Positions 43,335 through 52,173 of a stretch of DNA of 64,000 bases are shown piece after piece. The stretch comes from Jeotgalicoccus sp036782755 (GTDB taxonomy: Bacteria; Bacillota; Bacilli; Staphylococcales; Salinicoccaceae), in assembly GCA_036782755.1 (NCBI GenBank), contig DAIPYL010000001.1, forward strand, positions 1 to 64,000, written 5' to 3'. Position 1 is the stretch's first letter. Every line of letters begins with the position of its first letter. Position numbers and translations under genes: made by a program. The notes beneath the pieces are model-generated. The model was given only the letters and a program-made list of their open reading frames with translations, had not been told where the DNA came from and made no database searches.

Positions 43335-44390
43335 ATGATTAAATTTGATAAAGTACAACAGTTAATTGAGAGAGAAAACCTTGATGCATTACTCGTAATG
43401 AGCGGTTATAACAGAAGATATTTAAGTAATTTTACCGGCTCCAGCGGGGCACTTGTAATTACACCGGAGGCGAGATATTTAATATCCGACTTCAGGTATA
43501 AAGCACAGGGTGCTGAACAGGCTGAGGATTTCGAATTTGTACTGCAGCAGGGAAGCCTGCTTGATTTCATCGCATCATTTATGAAATCAAAAAATATTAA
43601 ACGTATTGGTTTCGAAGGGGAACACGTAAACTACAATACATACAGCAAGATTAAAGAAGACTTTGAAACGGTACCTTTAACAGGCGAAGTGGAAAAGATC
43701 CGTTTAATCAAAACAGATGAAGAGCTTGATTTAATTCTGAAAGCATGTGAAATCGCAGATCAGTCTTATGAATACATTTTAACTTACGTTAAAGCAGGCA
43801 TGACTGAACTGGAAGTTAAAAATGAGCTTGAAGCGCACATGACGAAACTCGGTGCGAGCGGGCCGAGTTTTGATACGATTGTTGCAAGCGGTCACAGAGG
43901 CGCACTGCCGCACGGTGTAGCATCTGAAAAAGTGATTGAATCAGGCGATATGGTAACATTGGACTTCGGTGCATACTACCAGGGTTATGCTTCTGACATT
44001 ACACGCTCGTTCGGCGTCGGTTCGGTTTCTCCTGAAATGGAAGAAATCTACAACGTTGTGCTTGAAGCGCAGCTGAAATCTCTGGATGAGATTAAAGCAG
44101 GCATGACAGGCAGCGAGGCAGATTCGATTGCGCGTGATGTAATCAGCGGTCACGGCTTCGGTGAAAACTTCGGTCATTCACTGGGTCACGGCTTCGGACT
44201 TGAAGTACATGAATTGCCAGGTCTCGCACAAAAAAGTACAATGACTTTAGAACCCGGCATGTGCGTCACGATTGAACCCGGTATTTATGTGGACGGTCTC
44301 GGCGGTGTGCGTATCGAGGATGATACAATAGTCACTGAAACGGGTCTTAAAAAATTAACACACAGCAGTAAAAAACTGTTTATCGTATAA
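43335..44390 (+). CDS. Xaa-Pro aminopeptidase/dipeptidase (M24 family)
   Basis: Metallopeptidase of 351 residues, removing residues N-terminal to proline (Bacillus YqhT/PapA type). A creatinase-like N-terminal domain precedes the pita-bread domain with metal ligands in VTLDFGAYYQGYASDITR, GHSLGHGFGLEVHE, TIEPGIY and VRIEDD. GGAGAGGTGG lies before the ATG. It directly precedes efp, a conserved pairing. Confidence 0.93.
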   Translation: MIKFDKVQQLIERENLDALLVMSGYNRRYLSNFTGSSGALVITPEARYLISDFRYKAQGAEQAEDFEFVLQQGSLLDFIASFMKSKNIKRIGFEGEHVNYNTYSKIKEDFETVPLTGEVEKIRLIKTDEELDLILKACEIADQSYEYILTYVKAGMTELEVKNELEAHMTKLGASGPSFDTIVASGHRGALPHGVASEKVIESGDMVTLDFGAYYQGYASDITRSFGVGSVSPEMEEIYNVVLEAQLKSLDEIKAGMTGSEADSIARDVISGHGFGENFGHSLGHGFGLEVHELPGLAQKSTMTLEPGMCVTIEPGIYVDGLGGVRIEDDTIVTETGLKKLTHSSKKLFIV

Positions 44391-44417
44391 GAGAGACAGA
44401 TTACTAGGAGGAAAAAC

Positions 44418-44975
44418 ATGATTTCAGTAAACGATTTTAAAACTGGACTTACAGTAGAAGTAGATGGCAATATCTGGAGAGTAATGGACTTCCAGCACGT
44501 TAAACCAGGTAAAGGTGCGGCATTTGTACGCAGTAAATTAAAAAACCTTCGTAATGGCGCAATCCAGGAAAAAACCTTCAGAGCAGGCGAGAAAGTCGGC
44601 AGAGCTCAAATTGACAATATGAAAATGCAGTACTTATATGCAGACGGCAACAGCTATGTATTTATGGACAACAACACTTACGAGCAGATTGAAATTCCAG
44701 CTGACCAGCTTGAATACGAACTGAAATTCCTTAAAGAAAACATGCCGGTCACAATTATGATGTACGGAAGCGAAACACTCGGAGTAGAACTTCCGAAAAC
44801 TGTTGAGCTTGAAGTTATTGAAACAGAACCTGGAATTAAAGGCGACACTGCAAGTGGTGCATCTAAATCAGCAACACTTGAAACAGGTGTAACGCTGCAG
44901 GTTCCTTTATTTGTTAACCAGGGCGACATGCTTGTTGTTAACACTGATGAAGGTTCTTACGTTTCACGAGCGTAA
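44418..44975 (+). CDS. efp: Translation elongation factor P
   Basis: EF-P relieves ribosome stalling at polyproline. It has 185 residues in three beta-barrel domains. The N-terminal domain has VKPGKGAAFVRSKLKNL, with the loop residue Lys at about 32 that is modified in many species. AGGAGG precedes the ATG. Position between a Xaa-Pro peptidase and accB is conserved. Confidence 0.97.
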   Translation: MISVNDFKTGLTVEVDGNIWRVMDFQHVKPGKGAAFVRSKLKNLRNGAIQEKTFRAGEKVGRAQIDNMKMQYLYADGNSYVFMDNNTYEQIEIPADQLEYELKFLKENMPVTIMMYGSETLGVELPKTVELEVIETEPGIKGDTASGASKSATLETGVTLQVPLFVNQGDMLVVNTDEGSYVSRA

Positions 44976-44985
44976 TTACAGTTAC

Positions 44986-45010
44986 AGAGCAGTAATTTTT
45001 TTACTGCTCT
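44986..45010 (+). terminator. efp terminator
   Basis: AGAGCAGTAA/TTACTGCTCT closes over a T-rich loop after efp. The trailing T-run is weak, so it may be partial. Confidence 0.55.
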
Positions 45011-45082
45011 TAATTAATACTTGAATTGGTATGACCACCTATGTAAAATGTAGACATATTATTTTATGGGAGAGTAAAACTA

Positions 45083-45520
45083 ATGAATTTAGAACAAGTC
45101 GATTCTTTAATTGAAAAAATGGAGCGCGCATCGCTTACTGAGATTTCTTATAAAGACAAAGATGTGGATATTAAACTGAAAAGAGATTTAGCACCGGCTG
45201 TTACCCAGGTGCCTCAGACAGTACAGACACAAAGTGCACCGCAGGTGCCTCAGACTCCAGCTCAGGAAGTTCAGCCTGAAGACGAAGGTATCGTTGTCAG
45301 AGCACCGATGGTCGGCACGTTCTATAAAGCACCGTCACCTGAAGCGGATGCTTACGTTAAAGTAGGGGACAAAGTATCAAATACATCCGTTGTTTGTATT
45401 TTGGAAGCAATGAAATTATTTAACGAAATTCAGGCAGATGTATCCGGTGAAGTAACAGAGATTCTTGTAGACGACGGAGATATGGTTGAATACAATCAGC
45501 CATTATTCAGATTGCGATGA
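45083..45520 (+). CDS. accB: Biotin carboxyl carrier protein of acetyl-CoA carboxylase
   Basis: BCCP subunit, 145 residues. The Pro/Gln/Val-rich flexible linker (about residues 45-70) precedes the biotinyl domain with EAMKLFNEI, where the Lys takes biotin. GGGAGAG precedes the ATG. It overlaps accC by 4 nt (ATGA), so carrier and carboxylase are coupled for fatty-acid synthesis. Confidence 0.97.
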   Translation: MNLEQVDSLIEKMERASLTEISYKDKDVDIKLKRDLAPAVTQVPQTVQTQSAPQVPQTPAQEVQPEDEGIVVRAPMVGTFYKAPSPEADAYVKVGDKVSNTSVVCILEAMKLFNEIQADVSGEVTEILVDDGDMVEYNQPLFRLR

Positions 45521-46866
45521 TTAAAAAAGTCTTAATTGCGAACCGCGGAGAAATTGCGGTACGTATCATCCGTGCATGTCACGAACTTGGCATCGAAACT
45601 GTCAGTATTTACTCTGAAGCAGACAAGGATAGTTTACACCGGAAACTAGCGACAGAATCTTACTGCATCGGACCAAAACTTTCAAAAGACAGCTATCTGG
45701 ATATGATCGGTATTATTACGATTGCACAATCTACGGGCTGTGACGCAATTCACCCTGGATACGGGTTCCTTGCTGAGAACAGTGATTTCGCAGAAATGTG
45801 TGAATCATCAAGTCTGATCTTTATCGGGCCGATGTCTGAAACAATTTCTTTAATGGGCGTTAAAGACGTGGCGAAGAAAACGATGATCGAAGCGGACGTT
45901 CCGACTGTACCGGGCAGCGACGGTGTAGTTAAATCACTAGACGATGCTTATGAAATTGCTGAGGAAATCGGCTATCCGATTATTATTAAAGCAAGCCACG
46001 GCGGCGGCGGTAAAGGGATCAGAGTCGCACGCACTAAAGAAGAACTGACCCAAAACTATAAATTAACCGAGCAGGAAGCTGAAAGTGCGTTCGGCAACAA
46101 GAGTCTCTATATTGAAAAATATATTGAGAACTTCCGCCATGTTGAAATTCAGGTGCTTGGAGATTATCACGGCAACGTTGTTCACCTTGGAGAACGTGAC
46201 TGTACAGTACAGCGCCGTATGCAGAAACTTGTAGAAGAAGCGCCGAGTCCGGTAATCAGTGAAAAGACGAGACGTGAAATGGGAGAAACTGCAGTCCGTG
46301 CTGCGAAGAGCATCGATTATATCGGTGCCGGCACGATTGAATTCATTTACGATCTTAACGACCATAAATACTATTTCATGGAAATGAACACGCGTATTCA
46401 GGTTGAACACCCGGTAACAGAAATGATTACGGGCGTTGACCTTGTGAAATCACAAATACAAGTGGCAATGCATGAAGAAATTCCTTATAAACAGGAAGAC
46501 ATTAAATTCGAAGGCCATGCATTTGAATTTAGAATAAACGCTGAAAACCCGTATAAAAACTTTATGCCGTCTGCAGGGAAGATTACAGAATTCCTTCAGC
46601 CGGGCGGATTCGGAGTAAGAATGGACACTGCATCATATGCAGGCTACGTCATTCCGCCGTATTACGATTCGATGATTGCGAAATTGATTGTCCACGGTAA
46701 AAACCGTGAAGAAGCAATACAGACAGCAAAACGCGCATTGGATGAATTCCAAATCAGCGGAATCGATACGACAATTCCTTTCCACCAGAACATATTGTTA
46801 AACGATGCATTCTTAAATAATGACTACAACACTAATTTTCTGGCTGAACAGGATATTATGAAGTAA
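45517..46866 (+). CDS. accC: Biotin carboxylase of acetyl-CoA carboxylase
   Basis: ATP-grasp enzyme that carboxylates BCCP. It has 449 residues. Motifs include LIANRGEIAVRIIRA, HPGYGFLAEN, KASHGGGGKGIR (ATP-binding Gly loop), EMNTRIQVEHPVTEM and RINAEN. It ends before a terminator that marks the boundary to an accessory insert. Confidence 0.97.
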   Translation: MIKKVLIANRGEIAVRIIRACHELGIETVSIYSEADKDSLHRKLATESYCIGPKLSKDSYLDMIGIITIAQSTGCDAIHPGYGFLAENSDFAEMCESSSLIFIGPMSETISLMGVKDVAKKTMIEADVPTVPGSDGVVKSLDDAYEIAEEIGYPIIIKASHGGGGKGIRVARTKEELTQNYKLTEQEAESAFGNKSLYIEKYIENFRHVEIQVLGDYHGNVVHLGERDCTVQRRMQKLVEEAPSPVISEKTRREMGETAVRAAKSIDYIGAGTIEFIYDLNDHKYYFMEMNTRIQVEHPVTEMITGVDLVKSQIQVAMHEEIPYKQEDIKFEGHAFEFRINAENPYKNFMPSAGKITEFLQPGGFGVRMDTASYAGYVIPPYYDSMIAKLIVHGKNREEAIQTAKRALDEFQISGIDTTIPFHQNILLNDAFLNNDYNTNFLAEQDIMK

Positions 46867-46872
46867 AACTCT

Positions 46873-46914
46873 GGACCGTCTTTTTATTCCTTTATGGAAT
46901 AGAGAGACGGTTTT
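46873..46914 (+). terminator. accBC terminator
   Basis: The stem ACCGTCT-TATTCC/GGAATA-AGACGGT is followed by TTTT, just after accC. Confidence 0.85.
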
Positions 46915-46971
46915 TATTCTTTTGAAATTAGGGTAAAGATTATTAAACTTAATTGAGGAGGAATTAGAACA

Positions 46972-47508
46972 ATGAATAATTTCCTTGAAGTGTTTAACGA
47001 TGAGCTGAAAAATGTGCAGAGTAATGATAAGAAACAAGCTGAAGAACATGCAGATGACAACTTTGTGGAAGAAATTGAAAAAGATATCGGTGATATACCA
47101 GATCACTTCAGCCCCGTTATTGAAGCTGTCCGGGAAAAATATGATGACACGGCAAAAGTCAGGCATACGGAAATATACAAAGCAGGGGATGAAGTTGCAG
47201 TTTTATATAAAGGCAGTGCGGTAATTTCATATCAGCTGCAGAAGAGAAGAGTCTCTCCCGATGTGCCGGCAGCATACAGGATTAAAGTCGGCGGTAAACT
47301 TCAGCTGCCGGATATGCTGGTGCAGACAAACGATAACGGTAATTATTACTACTTTGAAGATAAACATACATCGACCGAAGATAGTGATAAAGATGATCTC
47401 GTTGGTATTCCTTACCAGGATGCAGACGGTGTGGTCGAAACGGATCAGTTTGAGCGGATACTCGAAAAGCATGTTGCGAGGCTGGCGGGATATATTGGCA
47501 GAGGATGA
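46972..47508 (+). CDS. Unknown acidic protein in accC-asp23 insert
   Basis: Protein of 178 residues, strongly acidic (runs of Asp and Glu at about residues 20-45 and 125-140), with no signal peptide or membrane segment. The central part (about 70-120) is beta-rich with GSAVISYQLQKR. I recognise no family. GAGGAGG precedes the ATG, so it is very likely translated. It sits between accC and asp23, where Bacillus and Staphylococcus have no such gene, and is therefore accessory. Confidence 0.75.
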   Translation: MNNFLEVFNDELKNVQSNDKKQAEEHADDNFVEEIEKDIGDIPDHFSPVIEAVREKYDDTAKVRHTEIYKAGDEVAVLYKGSAVISYQLQKRRVSPDVPAAYRIKVGGKLQLPDMLVQTNDNGNYYYFEDKHTSTEDSDKDDLVGIPYQDADGVVETDQFERILEKHVARLAGYIGRG

Positions 47509-47709
47509 GGATTTTCAAACTTAAGCGAGGATGTCCTGTTGAGGATGAGCGCCGCTCATCCTCCATTTAAAACGTTTATTCCCGTTAATTGAAAAGGTTA
47601 TACCAGCTTCAGCATATAATTAACTGAAAACTCTAAAATAAAATGGCTTTTCTCATTCATATTCACTATAATTAATGTAAATATATTGAATTTAAGGGAG
47701 ATAAGTTTA

Positions 47710-48453
47710 TTGAAGAAAATACTGGTAATTGGTAGTTTATCGTCTGTATTATTACTTGGTGCATGCGGAGCGGCAGCAGAAAGTGAAGATAATGCTGCAA
47801 ACGACGTCGATGTTACAGCTGTAGAAGAAGAAAATGAGCAGCTTAATCAGCAAGTCGAAGAGCTTGAACAAAAGGTGAGCGAACTGGAACAACAAGGTTC
47901 TGAAGAACAAGATAACAATGATGTAACAGAGTTGGAAGAGAAAAATAAACAGCTTACTGAACAGGTAGCAGATTTGGAGAGTAAGATTTCCGATAAAGAT
48001 GAGGAGATAGCAAGTTTAGAAACTGGTCTGGAAGAAGCGGAATCGAAAGTTGAAGAGATTGAACTTGCAGAAACTGAACAAAGGGAAGAAGAAGTTGAAC
48101 CTGAAGCAGAGCAAGCAATTGCATCGACCGATACTGAATCAGGCGATGTTCCAAGAGAATGGGAATCCGCTTTAAACAGCGCATACAACTATGCTGAAAT
48201 AATGAGTATGTCTAAAGCCGGAATCTATGATCAGCTTGTGTCTGAATATGGGGAAGCATTCCCGGAAGAAGCTGCACAATATGCAATTGATAATATCGAA
48301 TTTGACTGGAATGAAAATGCACTGAAGTCAGCAAAGAATTATCAAGATCTCATGGATATGTCTCATTCAGCAATTTATGACCAGCTCGTGTCCGACTATG
48401 GTGAAAAATTCACGCCGGAGCAAGCGCAATACGCAGTTGATAATCTGGAATAG
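47710..48453 (+). CDS. Ltp-like lipoprotein with coiled coil and two Ltp repeats
   Basis: Surface lipoprotein of 247 residues. The signal peptide ends in lipobox LLGAC. An acidic coiled coil rich in Glu/Gln/Leu heptads (about residues 35-125) follows. Two tandem repeats of about 45 residues then begin WESALNSAYNYAEIMSMS and NENALKSAKNYQDLMDMS; each contains IYDQLVSxYGExF and ends QYAxDN. These match the Ltp host-cell-surface lipoprotein domain (PF07553 type). Phage-borne Ltp proteins block DNA injection by other phages, so superinfection exclusion is possible but unproven. The TTG at 47710 follows AAGGGAG. Confidence 0.82.
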   Translation: MKKILVIGSLSSVLLLGACGAAAESEDNAANDVDVTAVEEENEQLNQQVEELEQKVSELEQQGSEEQDNNDVTELEEKNKQLTEQVADLESKISDKDEEIASLETGLEEAESKVEEIELAETEQREEEVEPEAEQAIASTDTESGDVPREWESALNSAYNYAEIMSMSKAGIYDQLVSEYGEAFPEEAAQYAIDNIEFDWNENALKSAKNYQDLMDMSHSAIYDQLVSDYGEKFTPEQAQYAVDNLE

Positions 48454-48457
48454 CAGA

Positions 48458-48494
48458 TTTATTGACCGGCTCTTAAAAGCCGGTCATTTTTTAT
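48458..48494 (+). terminator. Terminator after the Ltp-like lipoprotein gene
   Basis: The stem GACCGGCT/AGCCGGTC is followed by a T-rich stretch. The first copy of the tandem repeat begins about 10 nt later. Confidence 0.8.
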
Positions 48495-48495
48495 C

Positions 48496-48715
48496 TTGGA
48501 GCAAGTCCGTTTACTCGGGAATGAAACGCGCTCATTGCGGAGCAAGTCCGTTTACNNNNNNNNNNNNNNNNNNNNNNNNNNNNNNNNNNNNNNNNNNNNN
48601 NNNNNNNNNNNNNNNNNNNNNNNNNNNNNNNNNNNNNNNNNNNNNNNNNNNNNNNCGCTCATTGCGGAGCAAGTCCGTTTACTCGGGAATGAAACGCGCT
48701 CATTGCGGAGCAAAG
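48496..48715. repeat. 41-bp tandem repeat array, interrupted by assembly gap
   Basis: The unit is 41 bp and contains GGAGCAAGTCCGTTTACTCG followed by GGAATGAAACGCGCTCATT. A full copy is at 48496-48536, a partial copy at 48537-48555, then 100 Ns. After the gap there is the tail of a copy at 48656-48663, a full copy at 48664-48704 and a partial copy to about 48715. Full copies differ only in the first two bases. Each unit holds AATGA/TCATT and GCTC/GAGC inverted arms. The remainder of the 451-nt spacer (48716-48904) shows only a promoter-like AT-rich stretch before asp23. Confidence 0.92.
48556..48655. other. Assembly gap (100 Ns) inside the tandem repeat
   Basis: Exactly 100 Ns lie within the 41-bp array. 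The phase across the gap does not fit a whole number of units for a 100-bp gap, so 100 is a placeholder and the copy number is unknown. Confidence 0.97.
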
Positions 48716-48904
48716 TGCCCAAATACCGCCTTCTATCCCTATTCCATATCTAATTGACTAAATCCGCATATAGACATATATTTAAAGTAATAAAAAGCAG
48801 CTATTTTCACATTTCCCGGCGGGCTGTATTGTTTATCAATCCATTCAGCAAACCATTTAATATTACCTGCATCACGTGATATAATAAAATAGTGAGGTGA
48901 TTGT

Positions 48905-49255
48905 ATGATTTTACAAAATCATAATACAAATTTGGGCAGAATCGAAATTTCCAGTGAAGTCATTGAAGTAATCGCAAGTATTGCGGTGGAAGAAACTAAA
49001 GGCGTTCACTCATTGCAAAATAATTTTGCCAGTGGTAATATCGAAAAGATTGGGAAGAAATTCCGCGGTCGCGGTGTTAAAGTCGAAACTAAAGATGATC
49101 AGATTCACATTGCGATTTACGTCGTATTATCAACTGACCGGAACGTTCACAGCGTAGCTGAGCGTATTCAGGAAAATGTTAAACAAGCTGTAAATGATAT
49201 GCTCGAAGTCACAGTTAACGAAACTAACGTGCACATCGTCAATATTATTAAATAA
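48905..49255 (+). CDS. Asp23/Gls24-family protein (YqhY type)
   Basis: Protein of 116 residues with the Asp23 motifs GRIEISSEVIEVIASIAVEET and VHSVAERIQENVKQAV. Members between accC and nusB are linked to regulation of acetyl-CoA carboxylase activity in Bacillus (YqhY). The function here is inferred from position. GTGAGGTGAT precedes the ATG. Its distance from accC is enlarged by the accessory insert. Confidence 0.92.
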   Translation: MILQNHNTNLGRIEISSEVIEVIASIAVEETKGVHSLQNNFASGNIEKIGKKFRGRGVKVETKDDQIHIAIYVVLSTDRNVHSVAERIQENVKQAVNDMLEVTVNETNVHIVNIIK

Positions 49256-49281
49256 GTTAATAGATAGGTTTAGGTGTAAGC

Positions 49282-49665
49282 ATGAAAAGACATGAACAAC
49301 GCAAGAAAGCATTTCAGCTGTTATTCCAGACAGATAAAAACGTCGTTGAGCTGAAGGATGCACGTTTTTACGAAGTGTATCAGACTGAAACATTTGTTAA
49401 ATCGGTAGTCGATTACTACGTTCACAATCAGGAAAAAGTAAATGATGAAATCAGCCGTTACTTAACAGGATATACGATTGAACGTATATCAAAAGTAGAA
49501 AGAAATATATTACGCCTCGCGGTAAGTGAATTGCAGAGTCATGGCGCACCTGTAAAGGTTGTTATTGATGAAGCGATCAAGCTCGCAAAAAATTACGGTG
49601 ACAAAGACAGCCACCGTTTCGTAAACGGGGTACTGAAGAACTTTGCCGTGCAGAATGAAGGTTAG
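49282..49665 (+). CDS. nusB: Transcription antitermination factor NusB
   Basis: RNA-binding helical protein of the rRNA antitermination complex, 127 residues. RKKAFQLLFQTD at the N-terminus, and VERNILRLAVSEL and VKVVIDEAIKLAKNYGDKDSHRFVNGVL in the C-terminal half are family motifs. It is followed 6 nt later by xseA. Confidence 0.96.
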   Translation: MKRHEQRKKAFQLLFQTDKNVVELKDARFYEVYQTETFVKSVVDYYVHNQEKVNDEISRYLTGYTIERISKVERNILRLAVSELQSHGAPVKVVIDEAIKLAKNYGDKDSHRFVNGVLKNFAVQNEG

Positions 49666-49671
49666 GTAAAA

Positions 49672-51012
49672 ATGGATAGTACAAAGTATTTATCAGTTCA
49701 GTCCTTAACAAAATATATTAAATATAAATTTGAAAAAGACCCGTACCTGCAACGGGTCTTTCTCAAAGGTGAGCTGTCGAATGTGAAACATCATTCGAAC
49801 GGCCACATTTATTTTTCTATAAAAGATGACAGATCTGTCATCAGTGCGGTCATGTTCAGATACGATGCTGAAAAGCTCAATTTCAAACCCGAAGAAGGGC
49901 AGAATGTGCTTTTGGCAGGCAATATTACTCTGTATGAAGCCCGCGGACAATACCAGATTTACGTTAAAGAAATGCAGATTGACGGTATTGGCCAGCTGTT
50001 TTTAAAACTTGAACAGAATAAAGAACTGCTGAAGAAAAAAGGCTACCTGAATCCGGAGCATAAAAAACCGATTCCGGCGTTCCCGGAACATATCGCCATC
50101 GTCTCATCGAGTACGAGTGCAGCAATTAAAGATATGATTACCACTTTAACGCGGAGATATCCGCTCGTTAAGGTGACTTTATTAAATACATACGTACAGG
50201 GCGGACGCAGTCAGGAAAGTGTGCTGACGAACTTAAGCCGTGCGGACAGGCTGGGTGCGGATACTGTTATTCTTGCACGCGGCGGCGGTTCTATTGAGGA
50301 TCTCTGGACGTTTAACGAACTTGAAGTCGCTCTCCAGGTATTTAATATGAATACACCGACGATTACAGGTGTCGGTCATGAAACGGATATTACACTCGTT
50401 GATTACGTCAGTGATTTACGTGCACCGACGCCGACGGCTGCTGCGGAACAGGCAGTACCGAATATCAGGGATTTAAATCTCCGGCTCGGTGAACTGCACA
50501 GACAGTTTGACAGTCTGATATTGTTGAAGATCGACCGCTCCAAAAAGCACCTGGACAGTTTATCGAACTACTACAAGTTTAAAAATCCGAATTTATTATA
50601 TACAGAGCAGACTGAAAAGCTGCGGGATTTAACGATGACTCTCGACAACTTCATGTCGTCATCGCTCCTGGCTCACCGTCATCTGCTCGATAAAAATATG
50701 GCATCATTGTCATATAATAGTCCGGCGCCGCATATCAGAGATTCCAAACAGAATCTCCTGAGAACAGAAGACGAACTGAAACGCCGCATGAAAGCAGTGC
50801 TCGGCCACAAGGCAGAACGTCTTGCCGGCAATATTAACGTGCTGGAATCAGTCAGTCCGGTGCAAATTTTAAAAAGAGGCTATTCTTATACGACGTTTAA
50901 TAATAAAATAGTCACAGAAGCAAAAAACTTAAAAGTTGGCGATGTGATTGAAACATCATTCAATCGGGGCACAGTCAGTGCGAAAGTGACAGAGGTGAAT
51001 ACAGATGACTAA
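49672..51012 (+). CDS. xseA: Exodeoxyribonuclease VII large subunit
   Basis: Catalytic subunit of ExoVII, which degrades single-stranded DNA. It has 446 residues. An N-terminal OB-fold (about 1-100) precedes the catalytic core with ARGGGSIEDLWTFN, GVGHETDITL and DYVSDLRAPTPTAAAE, then a long coiled coil. It overlaps xseB by 8 nt. Confidence 0.96.
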   Translation: MDSTKYLSVQSLTKYIKYKFEKDPYLQRVFLKGELSNVKHHSNGHIYFSIKDDRSVISAVMFRYDAEKLNFKPEEGQNVLLAGNITLYEARGQYQIYVKEMQIDGIGQLFLKLEQNKELLKKKGYLNPEHKKPIPAFPEHIAIVSSSTSAAIKDMITTLTRRYPLVKVTLLNTYVQGGRSQESVLTNLSRADRLGADTVILARGGGSIEDLWTFNELEVALQVFNMNTPTITGVGHETDITLVDYVSDLRAPTPTAAAEQAVPNIRDLNLRLGELHRQFDSLILLKIDRSKKHLDSLSNYYKFKNPNLLYTEQTEKLRDLTMTLDNFMSSSLLAHRHLLDKNMASLSYNSPAPHIRDSKQNLLRTEDELKRRMKAVLGHKAERLAGNINVLESVSPVQILKRGYSYTTFNNKIVTEAKNLKVGDVIETSFNRGTVSAKVTEVNTDD

Positions 51013-51214
51013 AAATGATCAGACTTTTGAAATGAAAATGACGAGATTGGAAACAATCGTGAAGTCGCTTGATGAAGAGGAAGTGTCTCTTGAGAAGTCG
51101 CTGGAACTTTATCAGGAAGGTATCAAGCTTTCCCAGGAGTGCGACAATATACTGAAAAACGCAGAGTTAAAAGTTGAAGAGCTTAACAAGGACACTGACA
51201 GCGATGGAGAATAA
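51005..51214 (+). CDS. xseB: Exodeoxyribonuclease VII small subunit
   Basis: Accessory subunit of ExoVII, 69 residues, helical. The motif FEMKMTRLETIVKSLDEEEVSLEKSLELYQEGIKL is typical. AGAGGTG lies before the ATG inside the end of xseA. It overlaps ispA by 11 nt. Confidence 0.95.
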   Translation: MTKNDQTFEMKMTRLETIVKSLDEEEVSLEKSLELYQEGIKLSQECDNILKNAELKVEELNKDTDSDGE

Positions 51215-52079
51215 CAAATCGTACATCGATAAAGTAAAATCTCATATCCTTCGGCACCTTAAAACGCATCAGCTTTCTGAAACGATTTACAATGCAAGCA
51301 GATATTCTATTGAAGCCGGCGGCAAAGGACTGCGTCCACTGCTCTTATTCACTGCGCTCGAAGCGCTTAAGGAAGATATGTCAAAAGGTATCAGTGCAGC
51401 ATCTGCGATAGAGATGATCCATACGTATTCACTGATTCACGACGATCTGCCTGCCATGGATAATGATGATTTAAGACGCGGCAAGCCGACAAATCATATC
51501 GTCTTTGGTGAAGCGGCTGCGATTCTTGCAGGGGATAATCTGCTCAATGAGAGTTTTAATGTGATTGCCAAAGATAAAAATTTATCTGCAGACGTCAGAA
51601 TTAAACTCGTTGAAACAATTTCCGCAGCAAGCGGACAATCGGGTATGATCAGCGGACAGATGCTTGATATAGAAGCAGAGAAGCGCGCGACATCACTGGA
51701 AGAACTGGAATCAATTCATGCTTATAAAACCGGCGCACTGATTAAGGCTCCGGTAACAGCAGCATGCATTATTGCAGAGGCAGCGCCTAATGTCACTGAA
51801 GGCCTTGAAAGATTCAGCGAAGTAATCGGTGTGCTGTTCCAGATTAAAGATGATATTTTAGACCTTGAAGGCAATCCTGAACTGACAGGTAAAAATACAG
51901 GCAGTGATGTTAAAAAAGGCAAAGTCACTTATGTCAGCGAACTTGGACTGGCTAATGCGAAAGATGCACTGGCCGAAAAAGTAAGTCAGGCAAACAGCAT
52001 ATTGGACAGCCTGGATGAATTAATATCGACAGCGGGATTACGTAAAATCGTTCAGATGTTTGCTGAAAGAGATCAATGA
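51204..52079 (+). CDS. ispA: Farnesyl diphosphate synthase (polyprenyl synthetase)
   Basis: Condenses IPP with DMAPP/GPP to FPP. It has 291 residues. The two Asp-rich motifs are present: DDLPAMDNDD (FARM, about residue 80) and DDILD (SARM, about residue 220). GGKGLRP and the KTG motif (YKTGALI) are intact. ATG 51204 lies inside the end of xseB. It directly precedes dxs, as in Bacillus. Confidence 0.96.
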   Translation: MENNKSYIDKVKSHILRHLKTHQLSETIYNASRYSIEAGGKGLRPLLLFTALEALKEDMSKGISAASAIEMIHTYSLIHDDLPAMDNDDLRRGKPTNHIVFGEAAAILAGDNLLNESFNVIAKDKNLSADVRIKLVETISAASGQSGMISGQMLDIEAEKRATSLEELESIHAYKTGALIKAPVTAACIIAEAAPNVTEGLERFSEVIGVLFQIKDDILDLEGNPELTGKNTGSDVKKGKVTYVSELGLANAKDALAEKVSQANSILDSLDELISTAGLRKIVQMFAERDQ

Positions 52080-52114
52080 TAATTCATATGCCAGTATGAA
52101 TTATCATTTTTCTT
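52077..52114 (+). terminator. ispA terminator
   Basis: The stem ATGATAATTCATA/TATGAATTATCAT, starting at the last bases of ispA, is followed by T-rich sequence. Confidence 0.8.
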
Positions 52115-52173
52115 TTTGCTCCGAACATTAAAGTGTTATAATTATTATTAGTAAAATTAAAGGTGGTTGCTAT

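Noticed and set aside
48496..48715. 41-bp array as a CRISPR
   Set aside because: Units are directly contiguous with no unique spacers, and no cas genes are nearby.
48377..48757. Open frames across the 41-bp tandem repeats and their gap
   Set aside because: The repeat translates to a short peptide repeat in several frames, but there is no ribosome site, and the frames begin inside the lipoprotein gene or after its terminator.
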